A stretch of 64,000 nucleotides of DNA, from NCBI GenBank assembly GCA_027391075.1, contig DAHYHI010000079.1, positions 1 to 64,000 of the forward strand, in the 5' to 3' direction. This DNA comes from JAJZAM01 sp027391075 (GTDB taxonomy: Bacteria; Actinomycetota; Acidimicrobiia; Acidimicrobiales; Palsa-688). Below are positions 35,896 to 43,231 of this stretch, piece after piece; within the stretch, counting starts at the first letter, position 1; each line of letters begins with the position of its first letter. The translations under genes and the position numbers were made by a program. A model generated the notes under the pieces. The model had not been told where the DNA came from. It did not search any database and saw only the letters and a program-made list of their open reading frames with translations.

Positions 35896-37179
35896 TTAGC
35901 CGAGGGGGCTTCCGCCGGCGCCTGAGACGTCGGTGAACGAGCTTCCGTTCCAGGTGGTCATGTAGATGCTGTCCACGTGAACCCCGCGGTGGTCGCTGAC
36001 GCTGGTGTTGTACGTGCCGTAGACGCCGGCCACTCCTTGGAGGTTCTCCATATAAGAGAGGATCTGTTTGGCGGTGGCGTTGACCCCGAGTTTGCGGAGG
36101 GCCCCTACGAGCAGTTGGCCTGGGTCCCACGCCAGACCCCACGGGTCCCCGCCATGTCCTCCGGCTGCGCTAACAGCGGTGTCGAAGGCGCTCACCGCGG
36201 CGCCGATCGACGCAGGCAGGGATGAAGGTGCCAGGTAGAGGGGGCCGGTGGGGAAGTACAGGTTCTGCGGAAGGATCGACGAGAACGACGTGAGCTCGGA
36301 ATGGGCTGCGTTACCGGCGGTAGTAACGGTCGGGATCGAGTCCATGCCCAAAGACTGCATTGCCTTTAGGACGGTGCCGAGCGGAGTTCCCGTGGTCCAG
36401 ATGACTATGGCTTGGGGGTTGGCGGCTTTTATGGCAGACATCTGGGTCGTGACGCTAACCGACGTCGGGTCGAAGGTTTGGTGGCTGACCAGCTTGAACG
36501 ACGAGAAAGCGCTCGTGGCGAGCTGGGTGGACAGCTGCGTGTAACCGTCGGTGCCGCTAGCGTCGGTGGAGTTGATCACCGCTATGTTCGTCAGGCCTTT
36601 GGACTTGAGGAAGGTGAGGTAAGCCTCGGCATCGGCGGTAGTGGACAGCCCCGCGGAGAAGATCATGCTTCCCGCCTTGGGGTGTGTGCCAGGGGAGAGG
36701 TCGTAGATGAAAGGGCCGTTGGACGTAGCGAGGGCGTCGACCGCTTTGTCGGTGCCGACGATGCTTCCGTTCAAGATGAACGGCACGCCCTGGCTTACCC
36801 ATGGGCTGGCCAGCTGAACTGCCGTAGCGGGGTTCGACTGGTTGTCCACGACGTCAACCTGCATCGGGTGGCCGTCGATACCGCCCGAAGCGTTCACCGA
36901 AGCGGCGAGGGCCTTGAGGGCCTTAGCTTCGCGACTGCCGAGAGCCGATGCAGCGCCGGTCTCGCCGACCACAGCGTGGAAGACGACCGGGGTGCCCGAA
37001 GGCGCCGAAGACCCACCCGAACCCGACGTGGTCGACGACCCCGCCCCCGACGTTGTCGTCGCCGAGCTGGTGGACTTGGTGGACGACCCGCAGCTGGCCG
37101 CGACGAGCGCTACCGACGCTCCAAGCGCAACCATCGCCCCCCGACGTGTGGCAGAGCGCTTTGTCCGGATTTTGTTCAA
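35896..37179 (-). CDS. Liv-type ABC transporter substrate-binding lipoprotein
   Basis: The 427-residue protein is a Leu/Ile/Val-binding-protein-like receptor. It has a basic start, a hydrophobic signal and a lipobox VAASC near residue 30, then a Ser/Thr/Gly-rich linker to about 62 and a periplasmic-binding fold from VFHAVVGETGAASALG onward. It would present the substrate to the fused LivHMG/LivF transporter encoded just downstream. It is the first gene of a likely operon running to the ferredoxin reductase at 29125. A GGGAGGAAT ribosome-binding site precedes ATG 37179. Confidence 0.9.
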   Translation of the reverse strand: MNKIRTKRSATRRGAMVALGASVALVAASCGSSTKSTSSATTTSGAGSSTTSGSGGSSAPSGTPVVFHAVVGETGAASALGSREAKALKALAASVNASGGIDGHPMQVDVVDNQSNPATAVQLASPWVSQGVPFILNGSIVGTDKAVDALATSNGPFIYDLSPGTHPKAGSMIFSAGLSTTADAEAYLTFLKSKGLTNIAVINSTDASGTDGYTQLSTQLATSAFSSFKLVSHQTFDPTSVSVTTQMSAIKAANPQAIVIWTTGTPLGTVLKAMQSLGMDSIPTVTTAGNAAHSELTSFSSILPQNLYFPTGPLYLAPSSLPASIGAAVSAFDTAVSAAGGHGGDPWGLAWDPGQLLVGALRKLGVNATAKQILSYMENLQGVAGVYGTYNTSVSDHRGVHVDSIYMTTWNGSSFTDVSGAGGSPLG

Positions 37180-37242
37180 CGTCTATTCCTCCCTCATGGT
37201 TCGTGGGCTTCGAGCGAGTCAACTCGCCCCTCGACTGAATGG

Positions 37243-37251
37243 ACCAATGGT
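37243..37251. promoter_or_regulatory. Operator-like ACCA-A-TGGT in the transporter operon promoter
   Basis: ACCAATGGT has inverted arms ACCA/TGGT around one base. It lies 63 bp upstream of the receptor-gene ATG, next to the A+T-rich tract TAGAATATTT. Its right part, ATGGTA, is shared with the elements at 24619 and 30981. The whole 174-bp gap to the YbaK gene holds nothing else that I recognise. Confidence 0.35.
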
Positions 37252-37353
37252 AGAATATTTCGCGGCGTTGCGCACGTCCGGACGCGCCCGCCATCCCGGC
37301 GGCGTGGTCGCGAGGTCATCGGCCCGCAGCGGGCGGCGACGAGGCGATTGCGG

Positions 37354-37833
37354 TCAGGGCCGGCTGATCCGGGCGACCTTCGCATTCGTCGCCTTTATGA
37401 GGTCCGCCGGTGAAACCTCAAGTTCGAGGCCGCGCTTCCCGGCGCTCACGTATACGGTGGCCCAGCTCAGGGAGGTCTCGTCTACGATCGTCGGCAGCTT
37501 GCGCTTTTGGCCGATTGGGCTCACCCCGCCTACCACGTAGCCGCTCGAACGTTCAGCTGCGGCACGCTCTGCCATACGGACGCTCTTAGCGTCGAGGGCG
37601 CTCGCCGCTCGACGCAAGTCGAGCTGGTGCGCTACGGGCACCACGGCGCAGGCGAGGCGGGTGTCCGCTTCGACGATCAGGGTTTTGAACACCCTTAGCG
37701 GGTCGACGTCCAAGGCCGCTACCACCTCGTCGCCGTAGGACTCGCAGTCCGGGTCGTGACGGTAGCTGTGAAGCTCGAACTGCAAGCCCGCTGTCGCCAG
37801 GGCACGCACTGCTGGGGTGGGGCCGTTAGGCAT
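37354..37833 (-). CDS. ybaK: YbaK/EbsC family Cys-tRNA(Pro) deacylase
   Basis: The 159-residue protein matches the YbaK/ProX aminoacyl-tRNA editing domain: VFKTLIVEADTRLACAVVPV contains the conserved catalytic-region Lys, KSVRMA and GYVVGGVSPIGQKRKLP hold the Gly-Gly-x-S-P-x-G loop, and FELHSY is at the start. It hydrolyses Cys mischarged on tRNA-Pro. Length is normal. It overlaps the end of purE by 8 bp on the same strand and probably shares its transcript. Confidence 0.88.
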   Translation of the reverse strand: MPNGPTPAVRALATAGLQFELHSYRHDPDCESYGDEVVAALDVDPLRVFKTLIVEADTRLACAVVPVAHQLDLRRAASALDAKSVRMAERAAAERSSGYVVGGVSPIGQKRKLPTIVDETSLSWATVYVSAGKRGLELEVSPADLIKATNAKVARISRP

Positions 37834-38368
37834 CCGTCGCAGGATCCGGATCGGCTGCGACAGAAGCGTCCTGGCCCCGGGCAGTGTCGGCGAGCGCGGC
37901 GGCGAAGGCTTCCAGGCGACTGGCTAGGTCGGTGTCGGCGAGCGCCAGGATCCTCGCCGCGAGAAGCCCGGCGTTGCGGGCGTTTCCTACTCCGACGGTT
38001 GCGACCGGCACACCCGCGGGCATCTGGACTATCGACAGGAGGGAGTCCATCCCGTCGAGGTAGCGCAACGGGACCGGTACCCCGATCACCGGCAGGCGTG
38101 TGACAGATGCGAGCATCCCTGGGAGGTGAGCCGCTCCTCCGGCCCCGGCGACTATCACCTGCACCCCCCGGTCGGCTGCGCCCTGACCGTAGGCGATCAT
38201 GTCGGCGGGGGTCCTGTGCGCGGAGATCACTCTCAGCGCCGCGGGCACCTGAAGGTCCCTGAGAACCAACACGGCCGGTCTCATCACCTCCAGGTCCGAG
38301 GCGCTGCCCATCACGACTTCTACGGGGGCGGCTCCGGTTGGCCGCGGCGCACTTGACACCGCGGCCAT
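37826..38368 (-). CDS. purE: N5-carboxyaminoimidazole ribonucleotide mutase
   Basis: The 180-residue class I PurE converts N5-CAIR to CAIR in purine synthesis. Characteristic blocks are VVMGSASDLEVMRPA, RVISAHRTPADM (catalytic His) and VIVAGAGGAAHLPGMLAS. I start it at ATG 38368, where homology begins; a longer reading frame upstream runs antisense through purK and is not coding. It is divergent from purK with only 21 bp between the start codons, so the two promoters must overlap. A C-terminal extension of about 20 residues is Ala/Asp-rich. Confidence 0.9.
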   Translation of the reverse strand: MAAVSSAPRPTGAAPVEVVMGSASDLEVMRPAVLVLRDLQVPAALRVISAHRTPADMIAYGQGAADRGVQVIVAGAGGAAHLPGMLASVTRLPVIGVPVPLRYLDGMDSLLSIVQMPAGVPVATVGVGNARNAGLLAARILALADTDLASRLEAFAAALADTARGQDASVAADPDPATDA

Positions 38369-38389
38369 ATTACGGGGAACATCGCGGTC

Positions 38390-39553
38390 GTGGCGCAGGC
38401 GAAGCTCGAAGGTCGCTTCCAGGCCCCCGTAGTAGGAATGGTCGGCGCCGGCCAACTTGCCCGGATGACCCACCAGGCTGCTGTCGACCTGGGCGTCGAA
38501 CTGGTCGTCCTGGCGAGGCGCAAGGACGATCCGGCGGTCTCCGCAGGAGCGCAGACTCTCTACGGTGAGCCCGACGATCCTGGCGCCTTGGCGGCACTGG
38601 CGCGGCGCTCGGACGTGGTGACCTTCGACCACGAAGGGGTACCCTACGAGCGGGTGGCAGCGCTCGAGGCTGCCGGCTGGAGAGTCGAGCCGGGCTCGGA
38701 CGCCCAGCTGTTCGCCCAGGACAAACTGGTTGCCCGGGAGCGTTTCGCGGCTCAGGGACTCCCCGTGCCGTCCTTCGCCCCGGTAGGAGCCGGCGGGCAC
38801 GACGATATCGTCACCTTCGGAGACCGCCACGGCTGGCCGGTGGTGGTCAAGGCCCGCAGCGGCGGCTACGACGGTCGGGCCGTGGTAGTCGTCGACGGCC
38901 CCGCCCAGTCGAAGGCGGCCGTCGCCACGCTGGGGACGACCGGCTTGCTCGTAGAGGAGCACGTGGACATAGCCGTCGAGGTGGCGCTGGTAGCGGCGCG
39001 CAGCCGCAACGGCGAATACGTGGCGTACCCGCTCGTGTCGACCCTGCAGGCTGAAGGCATTTGCACCGAGCTGGTCATGCCCGCCCAGATCAGCCCGGAG
39101 CTCTCCGATAGGGCCGGCGACCTGGCCAGGGCGGTCGCTGAGACTGTCGACGCAACCGGGATAATCGCCGTGGAGCTGTTCATCGACACGAGCGGCGACG
39201 TTTTGATCAACGAGATCGCTCTGCGACCTCACAACTCTGGCCACGCCACGATAGAAGCCTGCGTGACGTCTCAGTTCCACAACCACCTGAGAGCCGTCCT
39301 CGGGTGGCCGCTCGGGGATGCCTCGCTGGTCGCTCCGGCTGCGGCCATGGTGAACGTGTTGGGTCCCGACGACGGGAGCGACCCTCGCGGGAGGCTCGAG
39401 GAGGCTTTGTCGGTGCGCTCCGCAAGCGTCCACCTGTACTCCAAGGCGCCCTCTCCGGGCAGGAAACTGGGCCACGTCACAGCGCTAGGGGAGACACCCT
39501 CTCAAGCTTTGAGCGTTGCCCGACGCTGCGCTTCCGTACTCTCAGGCGGTTAG
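38390..39553 (+). CDS. purK: N5-carboxyaminoimidazole ribonucleotide synthase
   Basis: The 387-residue ATP-grasp enzyme makes N5-CAIR from AIR, ATP and bicarbonate. VVGMVGAGQLARMTHQAA is the N-terminal signature; DVVTFDHEGVP, PVVVKARSGGYDGRAV (ATP-grasp) and INEIALRPHNSGHATIEA near residue 280 are the conserved later blocks. It starts at GTG 38390. In most bacteria purE and purK are co-directional. Here purE is on the opposite strand, although the two still act in sequence. Confidence 0.92.
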   Translation: MAQAKLEGRFQAPVVGMVGAGQLARMTHQAAVDLGVELVVLARRKDDPAVSAGAQTLYGEPDDPGALAALARRSDVVTFDHEGVPYERVAALEAAGWRVEPGSDAQLFAQDKLVARERFAAQGLPVPSFAPVGAGGHDDIVTFGDRHGWPVVVKARSGGYDGRAVVVVDGPAQSKAAVATLGTTGLLVEEHVDIAVEVALVAARSRNGEYVAYPLVSTLQAEGICTELVMPAQISPELSDRAGDLARAVAETVDATGIIAVELFIDTSGDVLINEIALRPHNSGHATIEACVTSQFHNHLRAVLGWPLGDASLVAPAAAMVNVLGPDDGSDPRGRLEEALSVRSASVHLYSKAPSPGRKLGHVTALGETPSQALSVARRCASVLSGG

Positions 39554-39557
39554 CCGC

Positions 39558-39590
39558 CGCGCCGGCATTGCGAAATCCTGCGCCGGCGCG
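39558..39590. terminator. Hairpin after purK
   Basis: CGCGCCGGC (39558-39566) pairs with GCCGGCGCG (39582-39590), a 9-bp GC stem with a 15-base loop, starting 4 bp after the purK stop. No T-run follows. It probably reduces read-through into the aldolase gene. Confidence 0.45.
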
Positions 39591-39619
39591 CAAGTATGGG
39601 GATCGACACAGGGAGGTTC

Positions 39620-40453
39620 ATGGTGACATCACAGTCGCTGCAAGTTCAGGCGTCCGCGGGCTCGGACAACGGGGATGGCGCCGGTGGCCCTGCCCGGCTG
39701 AGCATGGCGAAACCGCCGGTCTTCACCTCGGCGGACCAGGAGAGACGCCACCGCAAGGAGCGCCTCGCGGGAGCGCTGAGGATCTTCGGTCGTTTCGGCT
39801 TTTCAGAAGGCGTAGCGGGCCACATAACCGCACGGGACCCGGAGCTCACAGACCACTTCTGGGTGAACCCGTTCGGAATGAACTTCCGCCACGTCAAGGT
39901 TTCGGACCTTATCCTCGTCAACCACAGGGGCGAAGTCGTCGAAGGAAACCGGCCGGTCAACCGTGCTGCGTTCGTCATCCACTCCGCCGTGCACCAGGCG
40001 AGACCCGACGTGGTAGCCGCCGCCCACGCCCATTCGATCTACGGTAAGGCCTGGTCAGCCCTGGGTCGCCCGCTCGACCCGATAACCCAGGACGCCTGCG
40101 TTTTCTACACCGACCACGTCGTGGTTACCGAGGGCGGCGGAGCGATCGTGCTCGACGAGACCGCCGGCAAGGCCCTCGCCGCGGGTCTCGGTCCGCACAA
40201 GGCTGCGATACACCGCAACCACGGGTTGTTCACCGTCGGCCACTCCGTCGACGAGGCCGCCTGGTGGTTCGTCACCATGGAGCGCTCCTGCCAGGCCCAG
40301 ATCCTCGCCGAGTCGGTCGGCAAGCCGCACCTCATCGATCCCGACGACGCTCGCTACACGTTCGAACGGACGGGCTTCCACGAGGCAGGTTGGTTCAGCT
40401 TCCAACCCCTGTGGGACGACATAGCACTGAGCGACCCTGACCTGTTCGACTAG
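39620..40453 (+). CDS. Class II aldolase/adducin family protein
   Basis: The product, about 277 residues, has an adducin/class II aldolase domain from about residue 40. Metal-ligand His residues appear in AAHAHSIYG (two His, about 133-135) and HRNHGLF near 196, and the GFSEGVAGHITARDPE block is typical of the short-chain group that includes L-fuculose-phosphate aldolase-like and decarboxylase-like enzymes. The substrate is unknown. GGGAGG at 39611 fits ATG 39620 or GTG 39623, so the earlier ATG at 39596 is less likely. No pathway partners flank it. Confidence 0.8.
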   Translation: MVTSQSLQVQASAGSDNGDGAGGPARLSMAKPPVFTSADQERRHRKERLAGALRIFGRFGFSEGVAGHITARDPELTDHFWVNPFGMNFRHVKVSDLILVNHRGEVVEGNRPVNRAAFVIHSAVHQARPDVVAAAHAHSIYGKAWSALGRPLDPITQDACVFYTDHVVVTEGGGAIVLDETAGKALAAGLGPHKAAIHRNHGLFTVGHSVDEAAWWFVTMERSCQAQILAESVGKPHLIDPDDARYTFERTGFHEAGWFSFQPLWDDIALSDPDLFD

Positions 40454-40509
40454 TCGGCGACGAGAGGAGCCGGCACAAAAGTCGAAGTGACATTGGTCAT
40501 AGGACTTTT

Positions 40510-40525
40510 AGGGTCCTTCGACCCT
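40510..40525. other. Hairpin and repeated TAGGGTC in the cytochrome b leader
   Basis: AGGGTC-CTTC-GACCCT is a perfect 6-bp stem with a 4-base loop about 35 bp upstream of the cytochrome b ATG. The heptamer TAGGGTC occurs at 40509-40515 and again at 40548-40554. This 107-bp gap also has an A+T-rich stretch. The element may be a weak terminator of the aldolase gene or a regulatory site. Confidence 0.35.
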
Positions 40526-40560
40526 ACGAAACCTAAGAGAATGCTTATAGGGTCAGGCTC

Positions 40561-41487
40561 ATGCTCGCATCGGTGATCAACCTCGACAAACCCGCCTATT
40601 ACTTCCACTGGGGTGTCGTCTACATCTCCCTCGCCAACTTCCTGGCGGTCGTGGCGATGCTGCTGATCTTCGTGTTGGCGCTGGTCTTACCCTTCGTGCA
40701 CACCCGGAACAAGCTCAAGGCGCAGGCCGGCGCTCAGCCGGTCGCCACGGGCTACCAGCCGCAAACATCGCCACCCGCCGGTGACCCCACGCTTTGGACT
40801 GCGCGAGTGCGGCGGGTTTGGATGAAGAAGCTTCCTCCGGAGAAGATGCTTCCCGACAGCCAACCGGCTTACGTAGCGTCGTGGATCTACGTCTTTGGGG
40901 TCCTGACCCTCGCCGGGTTCGTTCTTACCGTCGTCAGTGGTCTCGTGCTGGCCCTCGAAGGTCCAATCTGGTGGCACACCAGCAGCGTGGGGCACTTCTT
41001 CAACTCCCTTCACTTGTGGAGCGTCGAGACCTTCATGGGCTTCATGGCAATCCACCTGTGGGGGAAGTTCTGGATGGCCTCGTGGCGAGGCCGGAGAGCT
41101 CTCACGTGGATCACCGGGGTGCTCGCTTTCATCGTTTCCATCTTCGAGGGCTTCACCGGCTATCTGTCGCAGACCAACTTCGACTCGCAGTGGATCGCGT
41201 TCCAGTCGAAGGACGCGATGAACTCTGCCGGCATCGGAGCCTTCTTCAACACGATGAACTTCGGGCAGGCGTTCATGCTCCACATCGCGCTCGTGCCGCT
41301 TTTCTTGGTGGCGATAATCGCCTTGCACATCGTGATGGTCCGACTGCGGGGTGTCGTCCATCCCATCGACGCAGACCCGGACCACCTCGGTCCGCCTGAT
41401 GGCGGCTATCAGTCCCAAGACGGGACCGCTCCGTCTGAGACCGGGTCCACCTTCGCCACTTCTCCCGCATCGGAGGTCCTGCAATGA
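40561..41487 (+). CDS. Cytochrome b (N-terminal type) membrane subunit
   Basis: The 308-residue protein is a diheme cytochrome b, N-terminal half type. Two heme-ligand His pairs are seen: SLHLWSVETFMGFMAIHLWG (about 157-173) and LHIALVPLF with ALHIVMVRLRG (about 241-261). An extra hydrophobic segment (about 15-45) precedes the core and is followed by a Pro/Gln-rich loop. It would take part in quinol oxidation with the subunit encoded next. No Rieske iron-sulphur protein or cytochrome c1 gene is in the window, so the complex is incomplete here. Its stop overlaps the next start by 4 bp. Confidence 0.85.
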   Translation: MLASVINLDKPAYYFHWGVVYISLANFLAVVAMLLIFVLALVLPFVHTRNKLKAQAGAQPVATGYQPQTSPPAGDPTLWTARVRRVWMKKLPPEKMLPDSQPAYVASWIYVFGVLTLAGFVLTVVSGLVLALEGPIWWHTSSVGHFFNSLHLWSVETFMGFMAIHLWGKFWMASWRGRRALTWITGVLAFIVSIFEGFTGYLSQTNFDSQWIAFQSKDAMNSAGIGAFFNTMNFGQAFMLHIALVPLFLVAIIALHIVMVRLRGVVHPIDADPDHLGPPDGGYQSQDGTAPSETGSTFATSPASEVLQ

Positions 41488-42539
41488 CCGCTGCCAACCC
41501 TTCGGAGTCGAGAATTCACGATTCGGGGACCCGAGCCCGCAAGTCTCGCCGGACTCGGGATTTCGACCGGCAGTCCTGGCGTGGCCCGGTCCGCCGCTAC
41601 GACATCCTGAAAGAGGGAACGATAGCGGTCGTGGTCGTCACGGTTCTCGTGGTTGTCCTGGCGGTCCTCTTCTCGTCTCCGGACGTCAAGGCCGTCACGT
41701 TGCAATCCTGGGCGTCGGCGCAGCCACAAGGCTTCGTCGAGACCGCTCTGAGCGAGCTCGACGGGACGAGCAGCAGCGCCTCGTACGGACCACCCTACAA
41801 CAACCAGTCAGGCTCGGTCCAAGACCTTTGGGGGGTGTCCATCCAAAACACCATCGGAGTGACAGACCCCCTCAATCCAGCTCAAGCCTTCGTCCTCGAT
41901 CCGCTGTCCACCGTCAGCGGCGAGCCCGCCCTGACAGCCGCGCTGCAGCGCTACAACACGGCGAGCGCCTCGCAGCAGGCGGCGTGGCTGGCTGCATACG
42001 GCAAGGCCCTCGACAAAGCGAAAGTGCAGTCCGACCAGCTTGTGGTGCCCCCAGCCAGCGACGGTCCCGTCCCGGAGATGCTCACCTCGTTCCTGGCGAT
42101 GGCCCGCTCCGGCGGCTTGGACGCCGCTTTGGTGGCGCAGTCTTCCTTCTACACGACGAACTACACCAACCCAATCATGTTCCTAGGGGATTCCTACACG
42201 GCCCACCCGAACTCCAGCTACGTGGCCAAGATCGTCAACGCCCAGCACATGGCCGGTTCGCAGTGGGGCGTCATGAACGAGACCGGCTCATGGCCCGGCC
42301 AGCCGTGGCTGTGGCTGTACAGCTTCTGGTACCAGGTCAACCCGATGTCGAGCTCAGGTAACGCCGACGTGGAGGTGATCGCCATCATGGGAGTACTCAC
42401 GATCCTCCTGGCGCTGGTGCCTTTCATCCCGGGCTTGCGTGACATTCCGCGCAAGATCCCCGTCCACAGGCTGATCTGGAAGGACTACTACCGTTCGAAC
42501 AAGCCTGGCGGTGCTCCCGGCGCCGACGCGACGACTTAG
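41484..42539 (+). CDS. Membrane partner of cytochrome b, subunit IV/C-terminal-like
   Basis: The 351-residue protein has one membrane helix near residues 47-65, a large extracytoplasmic domain (about 70-295) and a second helix near 300-320, followed by PGLRDIPRKIPVHRLIWKDYY, which resembles the end of actinobacterial cytochrome b chains. It has no heme-ligand His pairs. The tight 4-bp overlap with the cytochrome b gene argues for a stable complex. The large outer domain is not recognised; it could take the place of the missing redox partner's docking surface, which is inference. Confidence 0.6.
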   Translation: MTAANPSESRIHDSGTRARKSRRTRDFDRQSWRGPVRRYDILKEGTIAVVVVTVLVVVLAVLFSSPDVKAVTLQSWASAQPQGFVETALSELDGTSSSASYGPPYNNQSGSVQDLWGVSIQNTIGVTDPLNPAQAFVLDPLSTVSGEPALTAALQRYNTASASQQAAWLAAYGKALDKAKVQSDQLVVPPASDGPVPEMLTSFLAMARSGGLDAALVAQSSFYTTNYTNPIMFLGDSYTAHPNSSYVAKIVNAQHMAGSQWGVMNETGSWPGQPWLWLYSFWYQVNPMSSSGNADVEVIAIMGVLTILLALVPFIPGLRDIPRKIPVHRLIWKDYYRSNKPGGAPGADATT

Positions 42540-42561
42540 TCGGCGGTTCCTGGGACCGGTT

Positions 42562-42603
42562 ATGGCGAGGCCCCCGGGGGAGTATCCCCGGGGGCCTCGC
42601 CAT
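42562..42603. terminator. Perfect 18-bp bidirectional terminator hairpin
   Basis: The left arm (42562-42579, beginning ATGGCGAGGCCCCC) and the right arm (42586-42603) are exact inverse complements over 18 bp, with a 6-base loop. It lies between the convergent cytochrome module (+) and a secreted-protein gene (-). GTCTTTA follows on the plus strand. This is the strongest terminator in the window. Confidence 0.85.
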
Positions 42604-42616
42604 GTCTTTAGGCGAC

Positions 42617-43141
42617 TTAGGCGGCTGGCGTCGCTGGCGCAGTCGGGGCGTTCGGAGCGGGGCTGGTCGCAGACTTCTGCGCTATGCGTAGGGCGTTACC
42701 ATTCTCCGATATCACGGTCGCTCTGGCTCCGGTGGTTATCGAGGAGGCACCCGAGATGCCGGTGAACTTCGTCGATGAGGTGATCGCTTCGGTCACCTGG
42801 CTTCCGTCGGGTAGCGAAACCTGGATCGACGTGCTGCTGGCCGACAGCACCTTGCCTCGGTCGAGCTCCACCGTCACCCACTTTCCTTTCCCCTTTCCTT
42901 TCACTTCGATGGTTGCGTGGTCAGTCCGCTCAAGGAGAGTTCTGCGACCGTGGGTTTTGGGGGTATGGGTCGAGCTCGTCGGCTGCGACGACACGGCGAG
43001 GTTGACCGGGGCGGAGCCAGCCGAGGCGCTCGCCGCCGACGGAGCGGTGAGCGCGTAGGCACCGAAGCCGGCTCCGACCGACGCGAGTGCCGCCACCGCC
43101 CCTGCTGCCACCTTACGCCGTGTGTTGATTAGGACAGACAT
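42617..43141 (-). CDS. Secreted protein with DUF5666-like domain
   Basis: The 174-residue protein has a signal peptide (basic start, hydrophobic AAGAVAALASVGAGFGAYAL, cleavage near ASA), a low-complexity Ser/Thr/Lys region with KGKGKGKW, and a small beta domain (about 85-150) resembling DUF5666: WVTVELDRGKVLSASS, VSLPDGSQVTEAI and ARATVISENG. The C-terminal tail is Ala/Pro/Thr-rich. The function is unknown. AAAGGAGC precedes ATG 43141, and a hairpin at 43158-43176 sits in its leader. Confidence 0.65.
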   Translation of the reverse strand: MSVLINTRRKVAAGAVAALASVGAGFGAYALTAPSAASASAGSAPVNLAVSSQPTSSTHTPKTHGRRTLLERTDHATIEVKGKGKGKWVTVELDRGKVLSASSTSIQVSLPDGSQVTEAITSSTKFTGISGASSITTGARATVISENGNALRIAQKSATSPAPNAPTAPATPAA

Positions 43142-43157
43142 GGGATGCTCCTTTCGG

Positions 43158-43176
43158 GCCTGGTTAGCCGCCAGGC
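43158..43176 (-). promoter_or_regulatory. Structured leader of the DUF5666-like gene
   Basis: On the minus strand the leader reads ACAAAGCAAAAGCCTGG, then a 7-base loop and CCAGGC: a perfect 6-bp stem. It is followed within about 10 bases by the ribosome-binding site AAAGGAG. The AAAGC-AAAAGCC portion loosely recalls part of the cyclic-di-GMP (GEMM) riboswitch 3' half, but the upstream half is not seen. It could instead be a simple RNA stabiliser. Confidence 0.3.
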
Positions 43177-43231
43177 TTTTGCTTTGTCGACTATCAGTAT
43201 CGGGAGCTCGTGTGATGGTGGTATCCGGAGA

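Noticed and set aside
38369..39475. Long minus-strand open frame continuing upstream of purE, antisense to purK
   Set aside because: PurE homology begins at ATG 38368. The extension mirrors purK on the other strand, has no recognisable domain and is a codon-bias shadow.
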